Assembly: GCA_028284065.1 (NCBI GenBank)
Contig: JANQSJ010000007.1
Coordinates: 62,001-126,000, forward strand
DNA from: Parvularculaceae bacterium
GTDB taxonomy: Bacteria > Pseudomonadota > Alphaproteobacteria > Caulobacterales > Parvularculaceae
Length of the DNA stretch: 64,000 nucleotides
Direction: 5' to 3'
This document shows positions 16,990 to 25,604 of this stretch, one piece after another; the stretch's first letter is position 1; every line of letters starts with the position of its first letter. Below the pieces are notes generated by a model. It saw nothing but the letters and a program-made list of their open reading frames with translations, ran no database searches and had not been told where the DNA came from. Made by a program: the position numbers and the translations under genes.

Positions 16990-18066
16990 ATGACGTCGAC
17001 CAGCGACTTCATGCTCGCCGCCGCGGACCGGCCGGGTCCCGCGTTTCAGCGGCCGGTGGCGGTTTGGCTCTTTGCGCTGACGGCGCTTGTGGCGGCGATG
17101 GTGCTGTTGGGCGGGGCGACGCGCCTTACTGATTCCGGCCTTTCGATCACTGAATGGGCGCCGGTCACCGGCGCATTGCCGCCCTTCGGCGAAGCCGCGT
17201 GGCGCGCCGAGTTCGAGAAATACAAGCAGATCCCGGAATACGGATTCGTGAATTGGGGCATGAGCCTTGCCGAGTTCAAAACCATCTATTGGTGGGAATG
17301 GGCGCACCGGCTGATGGGAAGGGTCATCGGCCTCGCGGCCCTCCTGCCGCTGATCTTTTTCGCCGCGCGCGGCGCGATTTCGCGGTCGCTCGGCCTGAAG
17401 CTCGCTGGCGTCGTCGTGCTGATCGGGGCCCAGGGCGCGCTCGGGTGGTGGATGGTCGCCTCGGGGCTCACCGAACGCGTTGATGTCAGCCAGTACCGGC
17501 TTGCCGCGCACCTCGGGCTCGCGGTCGCGCTTTTCGGACTGCTTTTGTGGCTGGCGCTCGACTATTCGAATAAGCGGCGGGCCAAACCACTAAAGCTTGC
17601 GCCCTGGGCGGCGACGCTCAGCCTTGCCGTCTACGGACAAATTATCCTCGGCGCCTTCGTGGCGGGCCTGCGCGCCGGCGGCGATTATAACACATGGCCG
17701 CTGATGGATGGCGCGCTTGTGCCCGTGGGTTATTTCGCCGAGGGCCCGCGGTTCCTAGACCTCTTCGAAACCGTCGCCGCGACCCAGTTCAATCACCGGC
17801 TCGGCGCGTACCTCGTGGCCGCCGCGGCAGTCGCCTTCTGGCTCGCTGCGCGGCGCAGCGACATCGCGCCTGTTGCGCGCGCGCTGGCGCTCGCCGTCGC
17901 CGCGCAGGCGGTCCTCGGAATTGTCACGGTGCTGAATGCGACGCCTATCGCGTTGGGCTTAGCTCATCAGGCAGGCGCGCTCTTCGTATTCGCGACCGCA
18001 GTCACCGCATTTTACGGTTGCGTTGGCGAGATATCGATGCGGAAGCCGTCGTCTTCCTCTGGCTGA
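16990..18066 (+). CDS. ctaA: Heme A synthase (COX15/CtaA)
   Basis: This 358-residue polytopic membrane protein oxidises heme O to heme A for aa3-type cytochrome oxidase. It shows the eight-helix COX15 pattern and conserved elements GGATRLTDSGLSITEWAPVTG, TIYWWEWAHRLMGR with a heme-ligand His, SQYRLAAHLG, GAFVAGLRAGGDYNTWPLMDG and FNHRLGAY. The start at 16990 (MTSTSDF) gives a normal length. An upstream in-frame ATG at 16930 is possible but its peptide is not conserved in type. The last 55 bp overlap the 3' end of the convergent lipoprotein gene. Confidence 0.95.
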   Translation: MTSTSDFMLAAADRPGPAFQRPVAVWLFALTALVAAMVLLGGATRLTDSGLSITEWAPVTGALPPFGEAAWRAEFEKYKQIPEYGFVNWGMSLAEFKTIYWWEWAHRLMGRVIGLAALLPLIFFAARGAISRSLGLKLAGVVVLIGAQGALGWWMVASGLTERVDVSQYRLAAHLGLAVALFGLLLWLALDYSNKRRAKPLKLAPWAATLSLAVYGQIILGAFVAGLRAGGDYNTWPLMDGALVPVGYFAEGPRFLDLFETVAATQFNHRLGAYLVAAAAVAFWLAARRSDIAPVARALALAVAAQAVLGIVTVLNATPIALGLAHQAGALFVFATAVTAFYGCVGEISMRKPSSSSG

Positions 18067-19208
18067 GGCGCGCGCGGATTGACGCCGGCGCCAATGGGCA
18101 GCGACAGTCGGTTCGCCGCGGCGTTCCAGGGTACGATATTGGCCCCGTTGCCGGCGCCGAGCGCGATCGCGCCGTCGCGATAGACGCCGCCATAATTGCC
18201 GACGCCGATCGCCATGGCCGTCGCGGCCTCGACCGCGGGATAGTCAAACGAGGCGGCGAGGGCGATAGCGCCGAGCGCCGCGCCGTCCGCGGCGCGGATC
18301 AGCGAGACGACGCCATTATCGGACATAACCGCGAGGATGGGACCGTCTTCAGGCGTCCAGGGCGCAGCCGCTGCGTCATCTGACTGCGTTTCCGTATCGA
18401 GATCGTCAGTCCGGGTTGTTTTCACCATGAGGCCGATGGCGCGCGCGCCCATGCCCCCCGCAATCCGGCTTTCCCCGGTCACGATGTCGCCGTCGCCGGT
18501 GAGGAAATAGACCGCGCCGTCGGTGGGATTGATAATGCAATCACGCGCGCGGGCGGGCGCTGCGGCTGTGGTCGATAGATCGATTGCGATGTCGGCGCCG
18601 GCGCCCGAAATCCTGATCGCCGCGGCGCCGCCGGGCCCGACGACGAAGCCGCGCGCCGCCGCGGGGTCGCTCAGGTCTTGCGCAAGGCATACGCCCGTCG
18701 CTCCGGCGGCGAGATCGCTCTTTACTTGCGCCGCGATCGTCATTTCCTGAGTGATGTTGTCGATCGCGGCGACAAACAGATCGCGGGCGCCGCCGTCGAC
18801 GCCCACGACGACGCCTTGGTCGCCGAGATAGGCGATGTCGATGGCGTCGGCGCGCGCGCTGAGCGTCCCGGCGTCAGCCCCGGTCTCGACGACGACCGCA
18901 CGAAGGCCGTCTTCGCCGGCGACCACGACAAGGCTCGCGAAGGCGAGCGTCGGGTGCCGCCAGAAGCCGATATCAAGGACGGCGTCGTCGCCCGGCGCAA
19001 AGCGATCGGTCACCGGAATTTCGACCGGGACTGAGGGCGCGTCGTCCAACGCAATGGCGTCGTCGTCGGCTTCTGATCCCATGCCGGCGGCTTCCGAGGG
19101 GTCATCGCGCGGCGCTGTCGGGAGGATTTCGGCAAGCTGGTCGCACCCCGCGAGCGCCGCAGCGGCCAGGAAACAGGCGACTGAATAGCTTAGACGAAGA
19201 CGTTTCAT
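18012..19208 (-). CDS. Lipoprotein, phytase-like beta-propeller
   Basis: This 398-residue protein has a clear lipoprotein signal ending LAGC (Cys22), so it is exported and lipidated. The mature part is Ala/Asp/Gly rich, with repeats of about 50-60 residues and segments such as DAIDIAYLGDQGVVVGVDGGARDLFVAAI and DCIINPTDGAVYFLTGDGDIVTGE. These resemble a six-bladed, phytase-like beta-propeller, but catalytic residues cannot be confirmed by eye. Its 3' end overlaps the ctaA end by 55 bp in antisense. A 28-bp inverted repeat lies about 150 bp upstream. The function is unassigned. Confidence 0.75.
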   Translation of the reverse strand: MKRLRLSYSVACFLAAAALAGCDQLAEILPTAPRDDPSEAAGMGSEADDDAIALDDAPSVPVEIPVTDRFAPGDDAVLDIGFWRHPTLAFASLVVVAGEDGLRAVVVETGADAGTLSARADAIDIAYLGDQGVVVGVDGGARDLFVAAIDNITQEMTIAAQVKSDLAAGATGVCLAQDLSDPAAARGFVVGPGGAAAIRISGAGADIAIDLSTTAAAPARARDCIINPTDGAVYFLTGDGDIVTGESRIAGGMGARAIGLMVKTTRTDDLDTETQSDDAAAAPWTPEDGPILAVMSDNGVVSLIRAADGAALGAIALAASFDYPAVEAATAMAIGVGNYGGVYRDGAIALGAGNGANIVPWNAAANRLSLPIGAGVNPRAPQPEEDDGFRIDISPTQP

Positions 19209-19361
19209 GGCTTTTCATCCGGAACGGCGTTAGTGGCGACGCGCGCCCACGTGAATTCCTAGCGCGGCGGATCATAAGCGCCAAATGTGAGGGCGAACGC
19301 CGTTGAGCGGTCACGCGCGGAAGATACTGAAAGGCGCGTATCCCGCCATGTCGAGACCAAA

Positions 19362-19389
19362 ATGTCCGATAATCACATTTATCGGACAT
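19362..19389. terminator. 11-bp inverted repeat between mfd and the lipoprotein gene
   Basis: ATGTCCGATAA and TTATCGGACAT are perfect complements around a 6-nt spacer. On the minus strand the stem is followed by TTTTGG, 60 bp after the mfd stop, so it may be an intrinsic terminator. It may equally be an operator for the lipoprotein gene downstream. Confidence 0.5.
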
Positions 19390-19448
19390 AGGCGATGAGG
19401 TCACCGGGTGGCTGACGGCCCGCCTCATCTAGCGCGGGCGTCCGTAAG

Positions 19449-22400
19449 TCACGCGTCCTCTGCAATGTCGATCAAAATGTCGAGAATACGGCGGCAGCCT
19501 TTCAGGCGCGCGCGTTCGTCGGGCCAGTTCTGCTGAAAGACGAGCTTCTGGTCGGGCCGTAGCTTCAGCTCATAGGCCGACTGGCTGATATAGGCGACAA
19601 GGCCCGCCGGATTGGCGAACTCGTTCTTGCGAAAAGCGACCAAAGCGCCTTTCGGCCCTGCGTCGATTTTCTCAACGCCCGCGCTCCGGCAGCGCTCCCG
19701 GATGTCGACGATCTGCAGAAGATGATCCACTTCCGTCGGCGCCGGCCCGAACCGGTCCACAAGCTCCGCGGCGAAGGCGTCGATATCCGCCTGCTCGCGC
19801 AGATCCCCGAGGCGGTGGTAGAGCGCCATGCGGACGCTTAAATCCTCCACATAGCTTTCTGGAATGAGCACCGACGCGCCGATATTGATCTGCGGCGACC
19901 ATTGTCCGTCGTCCGCCTCGGCGCCGTCCTTCGCCTGGGCGACCGCTTCCTCCAGCATGTGCTGATAGAGTTCGACGCCCACTTCCTTGACCTGGCCGGA
20001 TTGTTCTTCGCCCAGAAGATTGCCGGCGCCGCGGATGTCGAGGTCGTGACTGGCCAGCGTAAAGCCGGCGCCCAGCGTATCGAGGGACTGCATGACCTTT
20101 AGGCGCCGCTCCGCGCCTTCGGTCATCGGAACCCGTGGGCTTGTCGTGAGATACGCATAGGCGCGCAGCTTCGAGCGCCCCACCCGGCCGCGAAGCTGAT
20201 ACAGTTGCGCAAGGCCGAAATTATCCGCCCGATGAACGATCATCGTATTGGCGGTCGGAATATCGAGGCCGCTTTCGATGATGGTCGTGGAGACAAGCAC
20301 GTCGAACTTGCCGTCATAGAAGGCGTTCATGATGTCTTCGAGCTCGCCGCCCGGCAGCTGGCCGTGCGCGATCTTGAACTTCACTTCAGGGACGCTGTCG
20401 GTCAGGAATTCCGCAATGCCGGCGAGGTCGGCGATCCGCGGCGCAACGTAGAAACTCTGTCCGCCGCGATAGTGCTCACGGAGCAGCGTCTCGCGCGCCA
20501 CCACCGGGTCGAACGGTCCGACGGTGGTGCGCACCGCGAGGCGGTCGATTGGCGGCGTTGAGATAAGCGACAGGTCGCGAATGCCGCTCATGGCGAGTTG
20601 CAGGGTCCGCGGAATAGGCGTCGCCGTCAGCGTCAGCACGTGCGTGTCGGCGCGGTACTCCTTCAGGCGTTCCTTGTGCTTCACGCCGAAGCGCTGTTCT
20701 TCATCGACGATGATAAGGCCGAGGTCGCGGAACTTTATCGATTTCGCCAGCAGCGCGTGCGTGCCGATGACGATGTCGACGCCGCCCTCCGTCAGGCCGG
20801 CGCGCGTCGCCGACGCATCCGATGCCGAGACCAGCCGCGACAGCGGCCGGACATTCAGCGGAAAGCCCTTGAACCGCTCTTCGAAATTCTTGAAGTGCTG
20901 TCGCGCCAGCAGCGTCGTCGGCGCGATGAGCGCCACCTGCCGCCCGGTCATGGCGACAATGAATGCGGCGCGGAGCGCCACTTCTGTTTTGCCGAAGCCG
21001 ACATCGCCGCACACGAGCCGATCCATCGGCCGCCCTTTGCTGAGATCCTCGATGACGTCGGCGATGGCGTTCTCCTGGTCCTCGGTCTCCGTATACGGAA
21101 AGCGGGCGCAGAATTCGTCATAGGTTCCGGTTTGCGGCGCGATGGCGCCGGTTTCCTTCAGCGCCCGCTTGGCGGCGATCGCAATTAGCTGCTCGGCGAG
21201 CATGCGGACGCGTTCGCGCATCTTCGCCTTGCGCCCCTGCCAGGCCGCGCCGCCGAGCCTGTCGAGCGGCGTAGACGGATCGTCCGCCCCGAACCGCGAC
21301 AGGAGATCGATGTTCTCCACCGGGAGGAACAGCTTGTCGCCGCCATGGTATTCAAGCTGCAGGCAGTCATGCGGCGCGCCTTGAACGTCGAGCGCCTTAA
21401 GACCCAGATACCGCCCGACGCCATGGTCAACGTGAACGATGAGATCGCCCACATCGAGGCTCGATGCTTCGGTGAGGAAGTTCTCCGCACGCTTCTTGCG
21501 GCCTCGCCGGACGAGGCGGTCGCCGAGAATATCCTGCTCGGAAATGAACGCGGCGTCGGCGGTCTCAAATCCTCTGTCGAGGCCGAGGACGATGACCGCG
21601 GCGCGGGCGTCGGCGCCTTCAGCGTCCCGCCAGGACTCGAAGACCTTAAGGTTCTTCAGTCCGTGATCGGACAGGACCGACGCCATGCGATCCGCCGATC
21701 CCGCAGACCAGCACGAAATGAACGTCTTCTTGCCGGCATCCTCCAGATCGCCGATGTGATCGATCACCGCATCGAAGACATTGACGCCGTCGGCGGCCCG
21801 TTCCGCAGCGAAGGCGCGCCCGACCTTCGCGCCGAACGAAAACGCGCGACGCCCTTCCGGCGCGGCGAAAGGCGTTATTTGCCGCGTGACGCGTCCGCCC
21901 AGCGTCTCGGACCACCCCTCTTCATTGAAATAGAGCAATTCCGGCGGCAGCGGCCGATAGGCGGGCGCGCTGAATTCGCCGACTTTTTTCGGATCGTGCG
22001 CCTCCAGTTCATCCGCTCGCGCCGCGTAATAGTCGGCAATGGTGGCGAAGCGCGCCGCGGCCGCATCGTCGCTTTGATGGGCGCGAAAGATGAGCGCGCC
22101 TGGCGCTAGGAAATCGAACAGGGTCGCCGAGCCGCCATAGAAAAGCGGCAGCCAGTGCTCCATCCCGGCGTACTTGCGCCCGGCGCTCACCGCTTCATAG
22201 ACGGGATCGTCTGCGGCCACGCCGAAGAGCTCCCGAAAGCCGCGGCGAAACTGCGCGATCGTCTGGTCGGTCAACAGGACTTCCGTCGCGGCGCCAAGAT
22301 CGACGCGGTCTAGCTGTCGCGTCGTCGTCTGTTTCTCGGGGTCAAACGCGCGCACCGATTCCAGCGTATCGCCAAAAAAGTCGAGCCGAAGGGGCTCCTC

Positions 22401-22961
22401 CGCTCCCGGAGGAAAGATGTCGATAAGCCCGCCGCGGATGGCGAACTCGCCGGGCTCGCGCACCGTGCTCGCGCGCGCATAGCCGTTCGCCGCGAGATAG
22501 GCGGAGATCTTGTCCATCTCCACCTGCGCGCCCGGCCGCGCGGAGAACGCCGCCGCGGCGACGACGTCCTTTGGCGGCGTCCGCTGGGTCGCCGCGTTCA
22601 CTGTCGTCGTCAGGATCAGCGGCGAGCGGTCGTCTTCGGCGCGGCCCGCAAGCCAGGAAAGCGCCGCCATCCGCGCCGAGGACACCGAGGCCGTTGGCGA
22701 TGCGCGGTCATAGGGCAGGCAGTCCCAGGCGGGATAGTCGAGGACCGGAACCTCAGGCGCGAAAAAGCCGAGCGCCGCGGCGGCCGCAGTCGCCTCGCCC
22801 GCGTCCCTTGCGAGGTAGACGATGACCCCGCCCCTCGCCCGTGCGGCCTCCGCCACGCAGAGCGCCGCCGCGCCGTCCGGCGCGTCATGGACGGGAAACG
22901 ATCCGTCAGAGGCCCATGCGTCGCCCGCGGCCATGGTCGCAACGCCCGAAACGGTCGCCAT
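19449..22961 (-). CDS. mfd: Transcription-repair coupling factor Mfd
   Basis: This 1170-residue ATP-dependent translocase removes stalled RNA polymerase and recruits UvrA. Domains in order are a UvrB-like N-terminal module (about 1-330), the RNA-polymerase interacting domain (about 490-560, with DLIVHVDHGVGRYLGL), the RecG-like helicase with Walker A GDVGFGKTE and DEEQ box VDEEQRFGVKHKE, then helicase motif VI (QLRGRVGRS) and the C-terminal TRCF domain. Length is normal. It lies downstream of sdhE on the same strand; the alphaproteobacterial order recG / sdhE-mfd is here opened up by an inserted gene. Confidence 0.98.
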   Translation of the reverse strand: MATVSGVATMAAGDAWASDGSFPVHDAPDGAAALCVAEAARARGGVIVYLARDAGEATAAAAALGFFAPEVPVLDYPAWDCLPYDRASPTASVSSARMAALSWLAGRAEDDRSPLILTTTVNAATQRTPPKDVVAAAAFSARPGAQVEMDKISAYLAANGYARASTVREPGEFAIRGGLIDIFPPGAEEPLRLDFFGDTLESVRAFDPEKQTTTRQLDRVDLGAATEVLLTDQTIAQFRRGFRELFGVAADDPVYEAVSAGRKYAGMEHWLPLFYGGSATLFDFLAPGALIFRAHQSDDAAAARFATIADYYAARADELEAHDPKKVGEFSAPAYRPLPPELLYFNEEGWSETLGGRVTRQITPFAAPEGRRAFSFGAKVGRAFAAERAADGVNVFDAVIDHIGDLEDAGKKTFISCWSAGSADRMASVLSDHGLKNLKVFESWRDAEGADARAAVIVLGLDRGFETADAAFISEQDILGDRLVRRGRKKRAENFLTEASSLDVGDLIVHVDHGVGRYLGLKALDVQGAPHDCLQLEYHGGDKLFLPVENIDLLSRFGADDPSTPLDRLGGAAWQGRKAKMRERVRMLAEQLIAIAAKRALKETGAIAPQTGTYDEFCARFPYTETEDQENAIADVIEDLSKGRPMDRLVCGDVGFGKTEVALRAAFIVAMTGRQVALIAPTTLLARQHFKNFEERFKGFPLNVRPLSRLVSASDASATRAGLTEGGVDIVIGTHALLAKSIKFRDLGLIIVDEEQRFGVKHKERLKEYRADTHVLTLTATPIPRTLQLAMSGIRDLSLISTPPIDRLAVRTTVGPFDPVVARETLLREHYRGGQSFYVAPRIADLAGIAEFLTDSVPEVKFKIAHGQLPGGELEDIMNAFYDGKFDVLVSTTIIESGLDIPTANTMIVHRADNFGLAQLYQLRGRVGRSKLRAYAYLTTSPRVPMTEGAERRLKVMQSLDTLGAGFTLASHDLDIRGAGNLLGEEQSGQVKEVGVELYQHMLEEAVAQAKDGAEADDGQWSPQINIGASVLIPESYVEDLSVRMALYHRLGDLREQADIDAFAAELVDRFGPAPTEVDHLLQIVDIRERCRSAGVEKIDAGPKGALVAFRKNEFANPAGLVAYISQSAYELKLRPDQKLVFQQNWPDERARLKGCRRILDILIDIAEDA

Positions 22962-23112
22962 CAGCTGTCTCGCAAGAGAAGTGGATTGAGCGCGGCGGCT
23001 TAGCCCATCGCCGGCGCATTCGGCAAGGCGATGGCTTAGGGCGCATTGAAAAAGCCGGCAAAGTCTCCCGCGATCGGATACCAGGTGGGCGCCTGCCGGC
23101 GCAAAGGCCGGT

Positions 23113-23145
23113 TCGGGCTCTATCTCTTATTGGATAAGAGCCCGA
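23113..23145. promoter_or_regulatory. Hairpin between sdhE and mfd
   Basis: TCGGGCT and, after a 6-nt bulge, CTTAT pair with ATAAG-AGCCCGA around a TGG loop, giving a 12-bp bulged stem. It lacks a T-run on either strand. It may be an mRNA processing or leader structure within the sdhE-mfd transcript. Confidence 0.4.
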
Positions 23146-23224
23146 CCCATATCGTCGCGAGGAAACAAACGTCTGATTATCGGGTGCTGAGTTGATTGGC
23201 GGCCATTCTCGAACAGGCTCTTTG

Positions 23225-23515
23225 CTATTCGCCTTTCTGGCGCGGTTTGGTGATCGCCGAGACGTCGAACGCCTTCAGGCGTTCGAACACGGGCCCTGCG
23301 ATGTTGGCCGGCGCGTCGGCCTTGCCCGTCACCCAGGCGTAGACGTCGTGGTCGGACAGCGTCAGCAGGGCCTCGAATTCGTCAAGCTCCGCCGCGTTCA
23401 TGGTCGCCACATGCGCCGCCGCAAAGCCGCCGAACAGAAAGTCGGCTTCCCGAAAGCCGCGATAACGGGCGCGATAGAGAATCTTCTTGCGGCGGTCGTC
23501 GAGAACGTCGGTCAT
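23225..23515 (-). CDS. sdhE: Succinate dehydrogenase assembly factor SdhE
   Basis: This 96-residue protein promotes covalent FAD attachment to SdhA. The family motif RGxxE is present as RGFRE in ILYRARYRGFREADFLFGGF, and the C-terminal FEALLTLSDHDVYAWVTGKADAP matches the Sdh5/YgfY pattern. It is normally next to mfd and recG in alphaproteobacteria. Here mfd is downstream (263 bp away), while recG is separated by the CHAT gene. Confidence 0.93.
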   Translation of the reverse strand: MTDVLDDRRKKILYRARYRGFREADFLFGGFAAAHVATMNAAELDEFEALLTLSDHDVYAWVTGKADAPANIAGPVFERLKAFDVSAITKPRQKGE

Positions 23516-23749
23516 GGAATAAGAGGTACGCCGACTGCGCGGCCGAATCCAGCAGACCGAACGCCGCGCCCCCAGCCCGTTCTTCAGGCCAAGCGGCCTA
23601 TTGCCGATTGAGTATCCGCTAAGCGCCCAAAAGCAGACATTGGGTCTCGGCGCCTTCGCAACGAAGCCAACGCCTTAGTCAACCGGGCTTTGATTGTGCG
23701 ACTTCCGGCGCCTGGTTAGGTCGCTGGGCTTAAGAGACCAGATCAGCAT

Positions 23750-25306
23750 TCATCGCTTCGCGGGAGTTCCATATACTGAGAATCCAGCCCAGAAAGCTGG
23801 TGCGGCTTTTCCACCGGTATTCATTCTGTAATCCCTGATGACTTGGCGCAGCGCGTCTTCAGCATTATTGATATTACCATCAAGATAATCTGACGAAAAG
23901 CGTGACATAAGCAAATAGGTCGCGCGATCATTAACATCCCAGAGACTCATTACGGTTTGATCCGCGCCGGCCACGCTCCAGGCCGTCGGCAGCCCGAGAA
24001 CGGTGCCGCCCATGACCGCCCCTAATCCAGTCTGGCAAGCGCTTAGAACAACAAGCGCGCTATTCAAAAAGGGGCCATGCTCCTTTACCATCTTGAATAT
24101 GTCTTTGTCCGCCAAGACTGCTCCACCGTAAAGCCGCAAATAGTTTTCACCCCATTGCGCGGGAGAGGATTGTCCGTGGCCGGTAAAAAAGAAAATGCGC
24201 TTTCCAAATAGCGCATCGACAGTGCTCCATCTGGTGGCTTCCTGGCCGGTCAACGCCGTTACGGCGATGGACTTCCTAGTGAGGGCGTCAATATGCGCTT
24301 CGCCTTCATCTTCAGCATATGTGAGATCCCCCGTAGGATTGATGACGACCAGCGCGCCTGAGTCAGCAAACTTGCTCTTGGCTCTTCTCCTTTCTTCTCC
24401 AATCAAGCTATAGAAATCGTTCGTAACGATCACGCTTGCGTAATCCACAAGATAAGCTTCTTTGGACAAAGGCAGACTTGAAAACGAGACGTTTCCAACG
24501 TCCACGGCGGGCAACACGACGAGACGATTAATCGATCGATCAATCAGTTTTGCGCGAAATCGCATTGGCAATAGAGCCTGCGAAATCTCCAAGATAGTAT
24601 TTCTGTTTGAATCGCCAGAAGATTTTAGCCAAATGTCATTCTCAATTGCGCTTTTCACGCAATCATCAATCGCCTGTGTAGTGCTGTTTGGATTATTCTC
24701 GGGCTGGCAGTTCTGTATTATTTCTCGAACATTGGATCTTGAGACCGCTGATACAGCTAACGCCTCTCTTTGCCGAATCGACAACGGCCGGTCGGAAGAC
24801 ATCATAGCTTTCTGATTCGGCATGATTAATTCGTCTGGGGTAATCATCCAGGAGCAGAAACTTAGATGGCCTGGCGAAATCTCGTAGTCATAGACAAGGA
24901 CGGCTGTTCTCCCCGTAGAATCCAGGTTCGTTACATACTTTCTGATTGTCGATGCGTGATCCTCGGTCTCTTGGCCTTTAATTTCACGAAGATCACCGGA
25001 ACCAACTTCGAAGCGACCTGAGGAAGCGTAATTTTCCATGGCGATGTGATTGAAATACGCTTTGATTATTGCCGCCTGCAGGCCTCTTTCGCTTTGCTCG
25101 CACGTCCGCAACTCGGTCCGGCTACTCGGCGCGATCTCAGGATACAGCGTAAAATGGTCTCTATTGATTACAGGATATTGGTCGAAGCCACTTCCATGAG
25201 CGACGCCGCTGAATATCGAAAATAGAATCAAAAAAACCCTGGAAAACGTAATCAGAATTTTGCTTGCAACCGACACAACGAATAGTCTGTACACTTGAAA
25301 ATACAT
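23750..25306 (-). CDS. Secreted CHAT-domain caspase-like protease
   Basis: This 518-residue protein starts with a long hydrophobic signal sequence or anchor (residues 7-38, cleavage likely near AHG). A unique region of roughly 220 residues follows, then a CHAT domain at about 270-515. The catalytic dyad is visible as His377 in FFFTGHGQS and Cys424 in LVVLSACQTGLGA, and the typical end FWAGFSVYG is present. CHAT proteases usually carry TPR repeats; none are seen. The gene is markedly AT-rich compared with its flanks and interrupts the usual recG-sdhE neighbourhood, which indicates horizontal gain. Its substrate is unknown; no adjacent gene is an obvious partner. Confidence 0.85.
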   Translation of the reverse strand: MYFQVYRLFVVSVASKILITFSRVFLILFSIFSGVAHGSGFDQYPVINRDHFTLYPEIAPSSRTELRTCEQSERGLQAAIIKAYFNHIAMENYASSGRFEVGSGDLREIKGQETEDHASTIRKYVTNLDSTGRTAVLVYDYEISPGHLSFCSWMITPDELIMPNQKAMMSSDRPLSIRQREALAVSAVSRSNVREIIQNCQPENNPNSTTQAIDDCVKSAIENDIWLKSSGDSNRNTILEISQALLPMRFRAKLIDRSINRLVVLPAVDVGNVSFSSLPLSKEAYLVDYASVIVTNDFYSLIGEERRRAKSKFADSGALVVINPTGDLTYAEDEGEAHIDALTRKSIAVTALTGQEATRWSTVDALFGKRIFFFTGHGQSSPAQWGENYLRLYGGAVLADKDIFKMVKEHGPFLNSALVVLSACQTGLGAVMGGTVLGLPTAWSVAGADQTVMSLWDVNDRATYLLMSRFSSDYLDGNINNAEDALRQVIRDYRMNTGGKAAPAFWAGFSVYGTPAKR

Positions 25307-25604
25307 AAACAGTACGACCTTAAAGCAATCATAAGGATGAAAGAATCTCTGTAGAAAGAGTTTGCGCCAAGCATGCAGCGACGTGAGACTAACTCGACAT
25401 ACTCGGGATGCAAGTCAGAGTTTGCGGCTGATTTCGCGATTGAGCGGCAATTCGAGCGGCGTTTTCCGATATCCATTAGGGGGCCATCCTAGGCGTCTTG
25501 CGAATTCACGGCGCCGGACGCGTGAGCCGTCATCCTTTCGCGCCGCCCGCCTGTGGAGAGAGCGTTTTGGCGGCCGGCTGCGTCTCGGCGTAGAAACGTC
25601 GCCT

